The notes under the pieces: model-generated | Told to the model about the DNA's origin: nothing | Seen by the model: only the letters and a program-made list of their open reading frames with translations | Databases searched by the model: none | Position numbers and translations under genes: made by a program | Assembly (NCBI GenBank): GCA_037013495.1 | Contig: CM072810.1 | Coordinates: forward strand, 35,803,843 to 35,867,842 | Reading direction: 5' to 3' | Source: Hippophae tibetana | Taxonomy: Eukaryota; Streptophyta; Magnoliopsida; Rosales; Elaeagnaceae | Length of the DNA stretch: 64,000 nt | Shown here: in pieces, positions 11,801 through 25,340 of the stretch | Layout: every line of letters begins with the position of its first letter | How positions within the stretch are numbered: the stretch's first letter is position 1

Positions 11801-13558
11801 TTTAGCCTACATTATCATTTTCAAGAAAAAGATACCTTGCTTAAATCCATATAGAAAGCCTGTTAACTTACTATTAAATGAATCAGTTGGGAAATTATTC
11901 GAACTGCATCACTTGTTACCAAGATGATGGCAATCCATTGTCGTGCACGGAAAGAGCTTGACTTTATAGACATCAAGAATAGTGGTATGAGCGAAGCTAT
12001 TTTGACACAATTGTTAGAAATGATGAATCTAATACCAATGAAGAGAAAATAGCTATACTTTCCCATAGATTTACTAAATTTCTTAGAAAGAATAAACCCA
12101 TTTTTAGGGATTTGCAAAAAAGGTAATCCGAGCTCTAAAATAAGTATTTCAATGAATTTATAGTTGTATTTCTTCCGAGCAACTTCAAACATTTTGGAGA
12201 CCACTCATATAGGCATTTGAGCAAAAAATCTAAATCTAGAACTATGCATCTGAACATAAATTTTGAATTCTATATCATGCCAGAGGAAGAAACTTTGAAC
12301 AAATTCTATGCAGGTTTTTCAATCAATTTCAGCTACCCGTACAGTTTGGATGGACCTATTTGGAAAGAAAAGTAGATTGAGAAAATTGTTGTTAGTCTAC
12401 ATTACCATTTTCAAGAAAAAGATAGCTTCCTTAAATCCATATAGAAGGTCTGTGAACTTACTGTTAAATGAATTAGTTGGGAAATTATTCGAACTACATT
12501 ATTTGTTGCCAAGATGATTGCAATCCACTTTCGTGGACGGAAAGAGCTTGACTTTATAGACATCAAGTATAGTGGTACGAGCGAAGCTATTTTGACACAA
12601 TTGTTAGAAATTATGAATCTAATACCAATGAAGAGAAAATAGCTATACTTTCCCATAGATTTACTAAATTTCTTGGAAAGAATAAACCCGTTTTTAGGGA
12701 TTTAAAAAAAATGTAATCCGAGCTCTAAAATGATTATTTCAATGAATTTATAGTTGTATTTCTTCCAAGCAACTTCAAACATTTTGTAGACCACTCACAT
12801 AGGCATTTGACCAAAAAACTAAATCTAGAACTATACAGCTGAACATAAATTTTGAACTCTATATCATGCAAGAGGATGAAACTTTCAACAAATTCTATGC
12901 AGGTTTTTCAATCAATTTCAACTACCCGTACAATTTGGATGGACCTATTTGGAAAAAAAAGTAGATTGAGAAAATTGTTTTTAGCCTACATTATCATTTT
13001 CAAGAAAAAGATACCTTGCTTAAATCCATATAGAAAGCCTGTTAACTTACTATTAAATGAATCAGTTGGGAAATTATTCGAACTGCATCACTTGTTACCA
13101 AGATGATGGCAATCCATTGTCGTGCACGGAAAGAGCTTGACTTTATAGACATCAAGAATAGTGGTATGAGCGAAGCTATTTTGACACAATTGTTAGAAAT
13201 GATGAATCTAATACCAATGAAGAGAAAATAGCTATACTTTCCCATAGATTTACTAAATTTCTTAGAAAGAATAAACCCATTTTTAGGGATTTGCAAAAAA
13301 GGTAATCCGAGCTCTAAAATAAGTATTTCAATGAATTTATAGTTGTATTTCTTCCGAGCAACTTCAAACATTTTGGAGACCACTCATATAGGCATTTGAG
13401 CAAAAAATCTAAATCTAGAACTATGCATCTGAACATAAATTTTGAACTCTATATCATGCAAGAGGATGAAACTTTGAAGAAATTCTATACAGGTTTTTCA
13501 ATCAATTTCAACTACCCGTACAATTTGGATGGACCTATTTGGAAAAAAAAGTAGATTG
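5897..13558 (+). repeat. 13-monomer higher-order unit (7662 bp)
   Basis: The first monomer carries a private variant, TTTTTATGGATTTAAAA instead of TTTTTAGGGATTTAAAA near 6213. The second carries GTGCATGG and GATTAATC. Both reappear 7662 bp later at 13559 and 14148. The class order is B C A D E F B C A B C a C. Differences from the next copy are scattered single bases, for example CTTCCGAGC near 6870 against CTTGCGAGC at 14532. Confidence 0.85.
11201..13558 (+). repeat. 4-monomer higher-order unit, copy 3 (2358 bp)
   Basis: The B-C-a-C order returns (11201, 11790, 12380, 12969) with the same chimeric third monomer. It is the last part of the 13-monomer unit and is exactly the part missing from the next, 9-monomer unit. 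Confidence 0.85.
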
Positions 13559-16500
13559 AGAAAATTGTTGTTAGCCTACATTATCATTTTCAAGAAAAAG
13601 ATACCTTGCTTAAATCCATATAGAAGGCCTGTGAACTTACTGTTAAATGAATCAGTTGGAAAATTATTCGAACGGCATCACTTGTTGCCAAGATGATAGC
13701 AATCCACTTTCGTGGACGGAAAGAGCTTGACTTTATAGACATCAAGTATAGTGGTACGAGCGAAGCTATTTTGACAAAAAATTTAGAAATGATGAATCTA
13801 ATACGAATGAAGAGAAAATATCTATACTTTCCCATATATTTACTAAATTTCTTGGAAAGAATAAACCCGTTTTTATGGATTTAAAAAAAATGTAATCCGA
13901 GCTCTAAAATGATTATTTCAATGAATTTATAGTTGTATTTCTTCCAAGCAACTTCAAACATTTTGTAGACCACTCATATAGGCATTTGACCAAAAAACTA
14001 AATCTAGAACTATACAGCTGAACATAAATTTTGAACTCTATATCATGCAAGAGGATGAAACTTTCAACAAATTCTATGCAGGTTTTTCAATCAATTTCAA
14101 CTACCCGTACAATTTGGATGGACTAATTGGAAAAAAAAAGTAGATTGAGAAAATTTTTTTTAGCCTACATTATCATTTTCAAGAAAAAGATACCTTGCTT
14201 AAATCCATATAGAAAGCCTGTTAACTTACTATTAAATGAATCAGTTGGGAAATTATTCGAACTGCATCACTTGTTACCAAGATGATGGCAATCCATTGTC
14301 GTGCATGGAAAGAGCTTGACTTTATAGACATCAAGAATAGTGGTATGAGCGAAGCTATTTTGACACAATTGTTAGAAATGATTAATCTAATACCAATGAA
14401 GAGAAAATAGCTATACTTTCCCATAGATTTACTAAATTTCTTAGAAAGAATAAACCCATTTTTAGGGATTTGCAAAAAAGGTAATCCGAGCTCTAAAATA
14501 AGTATTTCAATGAATTTATAGTTGTATTTCTTGCGAGCAACTTCAAACATTTTGGAGACCACTCATATAGGCATTTGAGCAAAAAATCTAAATCTAGAAC
14601 TATGCATCTGAACATAAATTTTGAATTCTATATCATGCCAGAGGATGAAACTTTGAACAAATTCTATGCAGGTTTTTCAATCAATTTCAACTACCCGTAC
14701 AATTTGGATGGACCTATTTGGAAAAAAAAGTAGATTGAGAAAATTGTTGTTAATCTACATTACCATTTTCAAGAAAAAGATAGCTTGCTTAAATCCATAT
14801 AGAAGGTCTGTGAACTTACTGTTAAATGAATTAGTTGGGAAATTATTCAAACTGCATTATTTGTTGCCAAGATGATTGCAATCCACTTTCGTGGACGGAA
14901 AGAGCTTGACTTTATAGACATCAAGTATAGTGGTACGAGCGAAGCTATTTTGACACAATTGTTAGAAATTATGAATCTAATACCAATGAAGAGAAAATAG
15001 CTATACTTTCCCATAGATTTACTAAATTTCTTAGAAAGAATAAACCCATTTTTAGGGATTTTCAAAAAAGGTAATCCGAGCTTTAAAATAAGTATTTCAA
15101 TGAATTTATAGTTGTATTTCTTCCGAGCAACTTCAAACATTTTGCAGACCACTCATATAGGCATTTGAGCAAAAAAATAAATCTAGAACTATGTAGCTGA
15201 ACATAAATTTTGAACTCTATATCATGCAAGAGGATGAAACTTTGAAGAAATTCTATACAGGTTTTTCAATCAATTTCAACTACCCGTACAATTTCGATGG
15301 ACCTATTTGGAAAAAAAAGTAGATTGAGAAAATTGTTGTTAGCCTACATTATCATTTTCAAGAAAAAGATACCTTGCTTAAATCCATATAGAAGGCCTGT
15401 GAACTTACTGTTAAATGAATCAGTTTTGAAATTATTCAAACTGCATCACTTGTTGCCAAGTTGATGGCAATCCACTTTCGCGGACGGAAAGATCTTGACT
15501 TTATAGTCATCAAGTATAGCGGTACGAGCGAAGCTATTTTGACACAATTGTTAGAAATGATGAATCTAATACCAATGAAGAGAAAATATCTACACTTTCG
15601 CATAGATTTACTAACTTTCTTAGAAAGAATAAACCCATTTTTAGGGATTTTCAAAAAAGGTAATCCGAGCTCTAAAATGATTATTTCAATGAATTTATAG
15701 TTGTATTTCTTCCAAGCTACTTCAAACATTTCAGAGACCACTCATATAGGCATTTGAGCAAAAAAATAAATGTAGAACTATGCAGCTGAACAGAAATTTT
15801 GAACTCGATATCATGCAAGAGGATGAAACTTAGAACAAATTCTACGCAGGTTTTTCAATCATTATCAACTACCCGTACAATTTGGATGGACCTATTTGGA
15901 AAAAAAAGTAGATTGAGAAAATGGTTGTTAGCCTACATTATCATTTTCAAGAAAAAGATACCTTGCTTAAATTCATATAGAAGGCATGTGAACTTACTGT
16001 TAAATGAATCAGTTGGGAAATTATTCGAACTGCATTATTTGTTGCCAAGATGATAGCAATCCACTTTCGTGGACGGAAAGAGCTTGACTTTATAGACATC
16101 AAGTATAGCGGTACGAGCTAAGCTATTTTGACACAATTGTTAGAAATGATGAATCTAATACCAAGGAAGAGAAAATATCTATACTTTGGCATAGATTTAC
16201 TAACTTTCTTAGAAAGAATAAACCCATTTTTAGGGATTTTCAAAAAAGGTAATCCGAGCTCTAAAATGATTATTTCAATGAATTTATAGTTGTATTTCTT
16301 CCAAGCTACTTCAAACATTTCGGAGACCACTCATATAGGCATTTGAGAAAAAAACTATATCTAGAACTATGCAGCTGAACAGAAATTTTGAACTCTATAT
16401 CATGCAAGAGGATGAAACTTTGAACAAATTCTACGCAGGTTTTTCAATCATTATCAACTACCCGTACAATTTTGATGCACCTATTTGGAAAAAAAAGTAG

Positions 16501-18862
16501 ATTGAGAAAATTGTTGTTAGCCTACATTATCATTTCCAAGAAAAAGATACCTTGCTTAAATCCGTATAGAAGGCCTGTGAACTTACTGTTAAATGAATCA
16601 GTTGGGAAATTATTCGAACGGCATTATTTGTTGCAAAGATGATAGCAATCCCCTTTCATGGACGGAAAGAGCTTGACTTTATAGACATCAAGTATAGTGG
16701 TACGAGCTAAGCTATTTTGACACAATTGATAGAATTGATGAATCTAATACCAATGAAGAGAAAATATCTATACTTTCCCATATATTTACTAAATTTCTTA
16801 GAAAGAATAAACCCGTTTTTAGGGATTTAAAAAAAATGTAATCCGAGCTCTAAAATGATTGTTTCAATGAATTTATAGTTGTATTTCTTCCAAGCAACTT
16901 CAAACATTTTGGAGACCACTCATATAGGCATTTGAGCAAAAAACTAAATCTAGAACTATGCAGCTGAACATAAATTTTGAACTCTATATCATGCAAGAGG
17001 ATGAACCTTTGAACAAATTCAACGCAGGTTTTTCAATCAATTTCAACTACCCGTACAATTTGGATGGACCTATTTGGAAAAAAAAGTAGATTGAGAAAAT
17101 TGTTGTTAGCCTACATTATCATTTTCAAGAAAAAGATACCTTGCTTAAATCCATATAGAAGGCCTGTGAACTTACTGTTAAATGAATCAGTTGGAAAATT
17201 ATTCGAACGGCATCACTTGTTGCCAAGATGATAGCAATCCACTTTCGTGGACGGAAAGAGCTTGACTTTATAGACATCAAGTATAGTGGTACGAGCGAAG
17301 CTATTTTGACAAAAAATTTAGAAATGATGAATCTAATACGAATGAAGAGAAAATATCTATACTTTCCCATATATTTACTAAATTTCTTGGAAAGAATAAA
17401 CCCGTTTTTAGGGATTTAAAAAAAATGTAATCCGAGCTCTAAAATGATTATTTCAATGAATTTATAGTTGTATTTCTTCCAAGCAACTTCAAACATTTTG
17501 TAGACCACTCACATAGGCATTTGACCAAAAAACTAAATCTAGAACTATACAGCTGAACATAAATTTTGAACTCTATATCATGCAAGAGGATGAAACTTTC
17601 AACAAATTCTATGCAGGTTTTTCAATCAATTTCAACTACCCGTACAATTTGGATGGACCTATTTGGAAAAAAAAGTAGATTGAGGAAATTGTTTTTAGCC
17701 TACATTATCATTTTCAAGAAAAAGATACCTTGCTTAAATCCATATAGAAAGCCTGTTAACTTACTATTAAATGAATCAGTTGGGAAATTATTCGAACTGC
17801 ATCACTTGTTACCAAGATGATGGCAATCTATTGTCGTGCACGGAAAGAGCTTGACTTTATAGACATCAAGAATAGTGGTATGAGCGAAGCTATTTTGACA
17901 CAATTGTTAGAAATGATGAATCTAATACCAATGAAGAGAAAATAGCTATACTTTCCCATAGATTTACTAAATTTCTTAGAAAGAATAAACCCATTTTTAG
18001 GGATTTGCAAAAAAGGTAATCCGAGCTCTAAAATAAGTATTTCAATGAATTTATAGTTGTATTTCTTCCGAGCAACTTCAAACATTTTGGAGACCACTCA
18101 TATAGGCATTTGAGCAAAAAATCTAAATCTAGAACTATGCATCTGAACATAAATTTTGAATTCTATATCATGACAGAGGAAGAAACTTTGAACAAATTCT
18201 ATGCAGGTTTTTCAATCAATTTCAGCTACCCGTACAGTTTGGATGGACCTATTTGGAAAAAAAAGTAGATTGAGAAAATTGTTGTTAGTCTACATTACCA
18301 TTTTCAAGAAAAAGATAGCTTCCTTAAATCCATATAGAAGGTCTGTGAACTTACTGTTAAATGAATTAGTTGGGAAATTATTCGAACTGCATTATTTGTT
18401 GCCAAGATGATTGCAATCCACTTTCGTGGACGGAAAGAGCTTGACTTTATAGACATCAAGTATAGTGGTACGAGCGAAGCTATTTTGACACAATTGTTAG
18501 AAATTATGAATCTAATACCAATGAAGAGAAAATAGCTATACTTTCCCATAGATTTACTAAATTTCTTAGAAAGAATAAACCCATTTTTAGGGATTTTCAA
18601 AAAAGGTAATCCGAGCTTTAAAATAAGTATTTCAATGAATTTATAGTTGTATTTCTTCCAAGCAACTTCAAACATTTTGGAGACCACTCATATAGGCATT
18701 TGAGCAAAAAATCTAAATCTAGAACTATGCATCTGAACATAAATTTTGAACTCTATATCATGCAAGAGGATGAAACTTTGAAGAAATTCTATACAGGTTT
18801 TTCAATCAATTTCAACTACCCGTACAATTTGGATGGACCTATTTGGAAAAAAAAGTAGATTG
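13559..18862 (+). repeat. 9-monomer derivative of the 13-monomer unit (5304 bp)
   Basis: This copies monomers 1-9 of the preceding unit at an offset of 7662 bp. It then restarts at 18863 with the same TTTTTATGG variant, 5304 bp after its own start. The missing 2358 bp equals the 4-monomer unit at 11201-13558 exactly. That is the expected product of unequal crossover between 4-monomer-offset partners. Confidence 0.82.
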
Positions 18863-21800
18863 AGAAAATTGTTGTTAGCCTACATTATCATTTTCAAGAA
18901 AAAGATACCTTGCTTAAATCCATATAGAAGGCCTGTGAACTTACTGTTAAATGAATCAGTTGGAAAATTATTCGAACGGCATCACTTGTTGCCAAGATGA
19001 TAGCAATCCACTTTCGTGGACGGAAAGAGCTTGACTTTATAGACATCAAGTATAGTGGTACGAGCGAAGCTATTTTGACAAAAAATTTAGAAATGATGAA
19101 TCTAATACGAATGAAGAGAAAATATCTATACTTTCCCATATATTTACTAAATTTCTTGGAAAGAATAAACCCGTTTTTATGGATTTAAAAAAAATGTAAT
19201 CCGAGCTCTAAAATGATTATTTCAATGAATTTATAGTTGTATTTCTTCCAAGCAACTTCAAACATTTTGTAGACCACTCATATAGGCATTTGACCAAAAA
19301 ACTAAATCTAGAACTATACAGCTGAACATAAATTTTGAACTCTATATCATGCAAGAGGATGAAACTTTCAACAAATTCTATGCAGGTTTTTCAATCAATT
19401 TCAACTACCCGTACAATTTGGATGGACTAATTGGAAAAAAAAAGTAGATTGAGAAAATTTTTTTTAGCCTACATTATCATTTTCAAGAAAAAGATACCTT
19501 GCTTAAATCCATATAGAAAGCCTGTTAACTTACTATTAAATGAATCAGTTGGGAAATTATTCGAACTGCATCACTTGTTACCAAGATGATGGCAATCCAT
19601 TGTCGTGCACGGAAAGAGCTTGACTTTATAGACATCAAGAATAGTGGTATGAGCGAAGCTATTTTGACACAATTGTTAGAAATGATTAATCTAATACCAA
19701 TGAAGAGAAAATAGCTATACTTTCCCATAGATTTACTAAATTTCTTAGAAAGAATAAACCCATTTTTAGGGATTTGCAAAAAAGGTAATCCGAGCTCTAA
19801 AATAAGTATTTCAATGAATTTATAGTTGTATTTCTTCCGAGCAACTTCAAACATTTTGGAGACCACTCATATAGGCATTTGAGCAAAAAATCTAAATCTA
19901 GAACTATGCATCTGAACATAAATTTTGAATTCTATATCATGCCAGAGGATGAAACTTTGAACAAATTCTATGCAGGTTTTTCAATCAATTTCAACTACCC
20001 GTACAATTTGGATGGACCTATTTGGAAAAAAAAGTAGATTGAGAAAATTGTTGTTAGTCTACATTACCATTTTCAAGAAAAAGATAGCTTGCTTAAATCC
20101 ATATAGAAGGTCTGTGAACTTACTGTTAAATGAATTAGTTGGGAAATTATTCAAACTGCATTATTTGTTGCCAAGATGATTGCAATCCACTTTCGTGGAC
20201 GGAAAGAGCTTGACTTTATAGACATCAAGTATAGTGGTACGAGCGAAGCTATTTTGACACAATTGTTAGAAATTATGAATCTAATACCAATGAAGAGAAA
20301 ATAGCTATACTTTCCCATAGATTTACTAAATTTCTTAGAAAGAATAAACCCATTTTTAGGGATTTTCAAAAAAGGTAATCCGAGCTTTAAAATAAGTATT
20401 TCAATGAATTTATAGTTGTATTTCTTCCGAGCAACTTCAAACATTTTGCAGACCACTCATATAGGCATTTGAGCAAAAAAATAAATCTAGAACTATGTAG
20501 CTGAACATAAATTTTGAACTCTATATCATGCAAGAGGATGAAACTTTGAAGAAATTCTATACAGGTTTTTCAATCAATTTCAACTACCCGTACAATTTCG
20601 ATGGACCTATTTGGAAAAAAAAGTAGATTGAGAAAATTGTTGTTAGCCTACATTATCATTTTCAAGAAAAAGATACCTTGCTTAAATCCATATAGAAGGC
20701 CTGTGAACTTACTGTTAAATGAATCAGTTTTGAAATTATTCAAACTGCATCACTTGTTGCCAAGTTGATGGCAATCCACTTTCGCGGACGGAAAGATCTT
20801 GACTTTATAGTCATCAAGTATAGCGGTACGAGCGAAGCTATTTTGACACAATTGTTAGAAATGATGAATCTAATACCAATGAAGAGAAAATATCTACACT
20901 TTCGCATAGATTTACTAACTTTCTTAGAAAGAATAAACCCATTTTTAGGGATTTTCAAAAAAGGTAATCCGAGCTCTAAAATGATTATTTCAATGAATTT
21001 ATAGTTGTATTTCTTCCAAGCTACTTCAAACATTTCGGAGACCACTCATATAGGCATTTGAGAAAAAAACTAAATCTAGAACTATGCAGCTGAACAGAAA
21101 TTTTGAACTCTATATCATGCAAGAGGATGAAACTTTGAACAAATTCTACGCAGGTTTTTCAATCATTATCAACTACCCGTACAATTTTGATGCACCTATT
21201 TGGAAAAAAAAGTAGATTGAGAAAATTGTTGTTAGCCTACATTATCATTTCCAAGAAAAAGATACCTTGCTTAAATCCGTATAGAAGGCCTGTGAACTTA
21301 CTGTTAAATGAATCAGTTGGGAAATTATTCGAACGGCATTATTTGTTGCAAAGATGATAGCAATCCCCTTTCATGGACGGAAAGAGCTTGACTTTATAGA
21401 CATCAAGTATAGCGGTACGAGCTAAGCTATTTTGACACAATTGATAGAAATGATGAATCTAATACCAAGGAAGAGAAAATATCTATACTTTGGCATAGAT
21501 TTACTAACTTTCTTAGAAAGAATAAACCCATTTTTAGGGATTTTCAAAAAAGGTAATCCGAGCTCTAAAATGATTATTTCAATGAATTTATAGTTGTATT
21601 TCTTCCAAGCTACTTCAAACATTTCGGAGACCACTCATATAGGCATTTGAGAAAAAAACTAAATCTAGAACTATGCAGCTGAACAGAAATTTTGAACTCT
21701 ATATCATGCAAGAGGATGAAACTTTGAACAAATTCTACGCAGGTTTTTCAATCATTATCAACTACCCGTACAATTTTGATGCACCTATTTGGAAAAAAAA

Positions 21801-22397
21801 GTAGATTGAGAAAATTGTTGTTAGCCTACATTATCATTTCCAAGAAAAAGATACCTTGCTTAAATCCGTATAGAAGGCCTGTGAACTTACTGTTAAATGA
21901 ATCAGTTGGGAAATTATTCGAACGGCATTATTTGTTGCAAAGATGATAGCAATCCCCTTTCATGGACGGAAAGAGCTTGACTTTATAGACATCAAGTATA
22001 GTGGTACGAGCTACGCTATTTTGACACAATTGATAGAATTGATGAATCTAATACCAATGAAGAGAAAATATCTATACTTTCCCATATATTTACTAAATTT
22101 CTTAGAAAGAATAAACCCGTTTTTAGGGATTTAAAAAAAATGTAATCCGAGCTCTAAAATGATTGTTTCAATGAATTTATAGTTGTATTTCTTCCAAGCA
22201 ACTTCAAACATTTTGGAGACCACTCATATAGGCATTTGAGCAAAAAACTAAATCTAGAACTATGCAGCTGAACATAAATTTTGAACTCTATATCATGCAA
22301 GAGGATGAACCTTTGAACAAATTCAACGCAGGTTTTTCAATCAATTTCAACTACCCGTACAATTTGGATGGACCTATTTGGAAAAAAAAGTAGATTG
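18863..22397 (+). repeat. Third, truncated copy of the long higher-order unit
   Basis: Monomers at 18863, 19452, 20042 and 20631 match those at 13559, 14148, 14738 and 15327 at an offset of 5304 bp. The match continues for the distal half of the monomer at 21220 and for 21809, with a different tract between about 21037 and 21410. It ends at about 22500, where the monomer starting at 22398 changes type (TTGATGGCAATCCATTATCG). Confidence 0.78.
21037..21410 (+). other. Conversion-like tract replacing the class E head with class F
   Basis: Flanks on both sides match the preceding long unit at an offset of 5304 bp (for example 20740 with 15436, and 21422 with 16118). Between them the sequence matches the E-tail plus F-head near 16322-16695, that is an offset of about 4715 bp, one monomer less. 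Diagnostic bases are TTTCGGAG at the left, and CATTTCCAAG, AATCCGTATAG and CCCCTTTCATGG inside. The E markers GAGAAAATGG and AAATTCATATAG are absent. The tract is roughly 370 bp. Confidence 0.7.
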
Positions 22398-22986
22398 AGA
22401 AAATTGTTGTTAGCCTACATTATCATTTTCAAGAAAAAGATACCTTGCTTAAATCCATATAGAAGGCCTGTGAACTTACTGTTAAATGAATCAGTTGGAA
22501 AATTATTCGAACGGCATCACTTGTTACCAAGTTGATGGCAATCCATTATCGTGGACGGAAAGAGGTTGACTTTATAGACATCAAGTATAGCGGTAGGAGC
22601 GAAGCTATTTTGACACAATTGTTAGAAATGATGAATCTAATAGCAATGAAGAGAAAATATCTATACTTTCGCATAGATTTACTAACTTTCTTAGAAAGAA
22701 TAAACCCATTTTTAGGGATTTTCAAAAAAGGGAATCCGAGCTCTAAAATGATTATTTCAATGAATTTATAGTTGTATTTCTTCCAAGCTACTTCAAACAT
22801 TTCGGAGACCACTCATATAGGCATTTGAGCAAAAAAATAAATCTAGAACTATGCAGCTGAACAGAAATTTTGAACTCTATATCATGCAAGAGGATGAAAC
22901 TTAGAACAAATTCTACGCAGGTTTTTCAATCATTATCAACTACACGTACAATTTGGATGGACCTATTTGGAAAAAAAAGTAGATTG

Positions 22987-24163
22987 AGAAAATGGTTGTT
23001 AGCCTACATTATCATTTTCAAGAAAAAGATACCTTGCTTAAATTCATATAGAAGGAATGTGAACTTACTGTTAAATGAATCAGTTGGGAAATTATTTGAA
23101 CTGCATTACTTGTTGCCAAGATGATAGCAATCCACTTTCGTGGATGGAAAGAGCTTGAATTTATAGAGATCAAGTATAGCGGTACGAGCGAAGCAATTTT
23201 GACACAATTGTTAGAATTGATGAATCTAATACTAATGAAGGGAAAATATCTATACTTTCCCATAGATTTACTAAATTTCTTAGAAAGAATAAACCCGTTT
23301 TTAGGGATTTAAAAAAAAGGTAATCCGAGCTCTAAAATGATTATTTCATTGAATTTATAGTTGTATTTCTTCCATGCAACTTCAAACATTTTGGAGACCA
23401 CTCATATAAGCATTTGAGCAAAAAACTAAATCTAGAACTATGCAGCTGACCATAAATTTTGAACTCTATATCATGCAAGAGGATGAAACTTTGAACAAAT
23501 TCTACGCAGGTTTTTCAATCATTATCAACTACTCGTACAATGTGGATGGACCTATTTGAAAAAAAAAGTAGATTGAGAAAATTGTTTTATCCTACAATAT
23601 CATTTTCAAGAAAAAGATACCTTGCTTAAATCCATATACAAGGCCTGTTAACTTACTGTTAAATGAATCAGTTGGGAAATTATTCGAACTGCATCACTTG
23701 TTACCAAGATGATGGCAATCCATTGTCGTGCACGGAAAGAGCTTGACTTTATAGACATCAAGTATAGTGGTACGAGCGAAGCTATTTCGACACAATTGTT
23801 AGAAATGATTAATCTAATACCAATGAAGAGAAAATAGCTATACTTTCCCATAGATTTACTAAATTTCTTAGAAAGAATAAACACATTTTTAGGGATTTTC
23901 GAAAAAGGAAATCCGAGCTCTAAAATAAGTATTTCAATGAATTTATAGTTGTATTTCTTCCCAGCAACTTCAAACATTTTGGAGACCACTCATATAGGCA
24001 TTTGAGCAAAAAAATAAATCTAGAACTATGCAGCTGAACATAAATTTTGAACTCTATATCATGCAAAAGGATGAAACGTTTAACAAATTCTATGCAGGTT
24101 TTTCAATCAATTTCAGCTACCCGTACAATTTGGATGGCCCTATTTGGAAAAAAAAGTAGATTG
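22987..24163 (+). repeat. 1177-bp dimer, copy 1
   Basis: The two monomers at 22987 and 23576 are repeated at 24164 and 24753 with an offset of 1177 bp (589+588). The offset itself carries the one-base deletion in the second monomer. The first ~50 bp differ (GAGAAAATGG here, GAGAAAATTG in the second copy), so the duplicated stretch starts at about 23040. Confidence 0.82.
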
Positions 24164-25340
24164 AGAAAATTGTTGTTAGCCTACATTATCATTTTCAAGA
24201 AAAAGATACCTTGCTTAAATTCATATAGAAGGAATGTGAACTTACTGTTAAATGAATCAGTTGGGAAATTATTTGAACTGCATTACTTGTTGCCAAGATG
24301 ATAGCAATCCACTTTCGTGGATGGAAAGAGCTTGAATTTATAGAGATCAAGTATAGCGGTACGAGCGAAGCAATTTTGACACAATTGTTAGAATTGATGA
24401 ATCTAATACTAATGAAGGGAAAATATCTATACTTTCCCATAGATTTACTAAATTTCTTAGAAAGAATAAACCCGTTTTTAGGGATTTAAAAAAAAGGTAA
24501 TCCGAGCTCTAAAATGATTATTTCATTGAATTTATAGTTGTATTTCTTCCATGCAACTTCAAACATTTTGGAGACCACTCATATAAGCATTTGAGCAAAA
24601 AACTAAATCTAGAACTATGCAGCTGACCATAAATTTTGAACTCTATATCATGCAAGAGGATGAAACTTTGAACAAATTCTACGCAGGTTTTTCAATCATT
24701 ATCAACTACTCGTACAATGTGGATGGACCTATTTGAAAAAAAAAGTAGATTGAGAAAATTGTTTTATCCTACAATATCATTTTCAAGAAAAAGATACCTT
24801 GCTTAAATCCATATACAAGGCCTGTTAACTTACTGTTAAATGAATCAGTTGGGAAATTATTCGAACTGCATCACTTGTTACCAAGATGATGGCAATCCAT
24901 TGTCGTGCACGGAAAGAGCTTGACTTTATAGACATCAAGTATAGTGGTACGAGCGAAGCTATTTCGACACAATTGTTAGAAATGATTAATCTAATACCAA
25001 TGAAGAGAAAATAGCTATACTTTCCCATAGATTTACTAAATTTCTTAGAAAGAATAAACACATTTTTAGGGATTTTCGAAAAAGGAAATCCGAGCTCTAA
25101 AATAAGTATTTCAATGAATTTATAGTTGTATTTCTTCCCATCAACTTCAAACATTTTGGAGACCACTCATATAGGCATTTGAGCAAAAAAATAAATCTAG
25201 AACTATGCAGCTGAACATAAATTTTGAACTCTATATCATGCAAAAGGATGAAACTTTGAACAAATTCTATGCAGGTTTTTCAATCAATTTCAGCTACCCG
25301 TACAATTTGGATGGCCCTATTTGGAAAAAAAAGTAGATTG
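24164..25340 (+). repeat. 1177-bp dimer, copy 2
   Basis: Matches copy 1 base for base over long stretches, including rare variants such as CTACTCGTACAATGTGG, CATATACAAGG and AAACACATTTTTAGG. A single-base difference is seen near 25141 (CCATCAACTTC against CCAGCAACTTC). Similarity ends near 25380, where the next monomer reads GATAGCTTGC instead of GATACCTTGC. Confidence 0.82.

Larger units (their letters stand above)
1..22397 (+). repeat. Block I: classes A-F, nested 4/13/9-monomer units
   Basis: Monomers start at 1, 591, 1181, 1770, 2360, 2949, 3539, 4128, 4718, 5307, 5897, 6486, 7076, 7665, 8254, 8843, 9432, 10021, 10611, 11201, 11790, 12380, 12969, 13559, 14148, 14738, 15327, 15916, 16505, 17094, 17683, 18273, 18863, 19452, 20042, 20631, 21220 and 21809. 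Diagnostic variants are: A, TTAGAAATTATGAATC; B, GACAAAAAATTTAG with CTAATACGAATG; C, TTGTCGTGCACGG with AAGAATAGTGG; D, CCACTTTCGCGGACGG with TAGTCATC; E, GAGAAAATGG with AAATTCATATAG; F, CCCCTTTCATGG. A small 'a' marks an A head with a B tail. The order is A A [B C a C] [B C a C], then B C A D E F B C A B C a C, then B C A D E F B C A, then B C A D, an F/E hybrid, and F. Confidence 0.85.
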
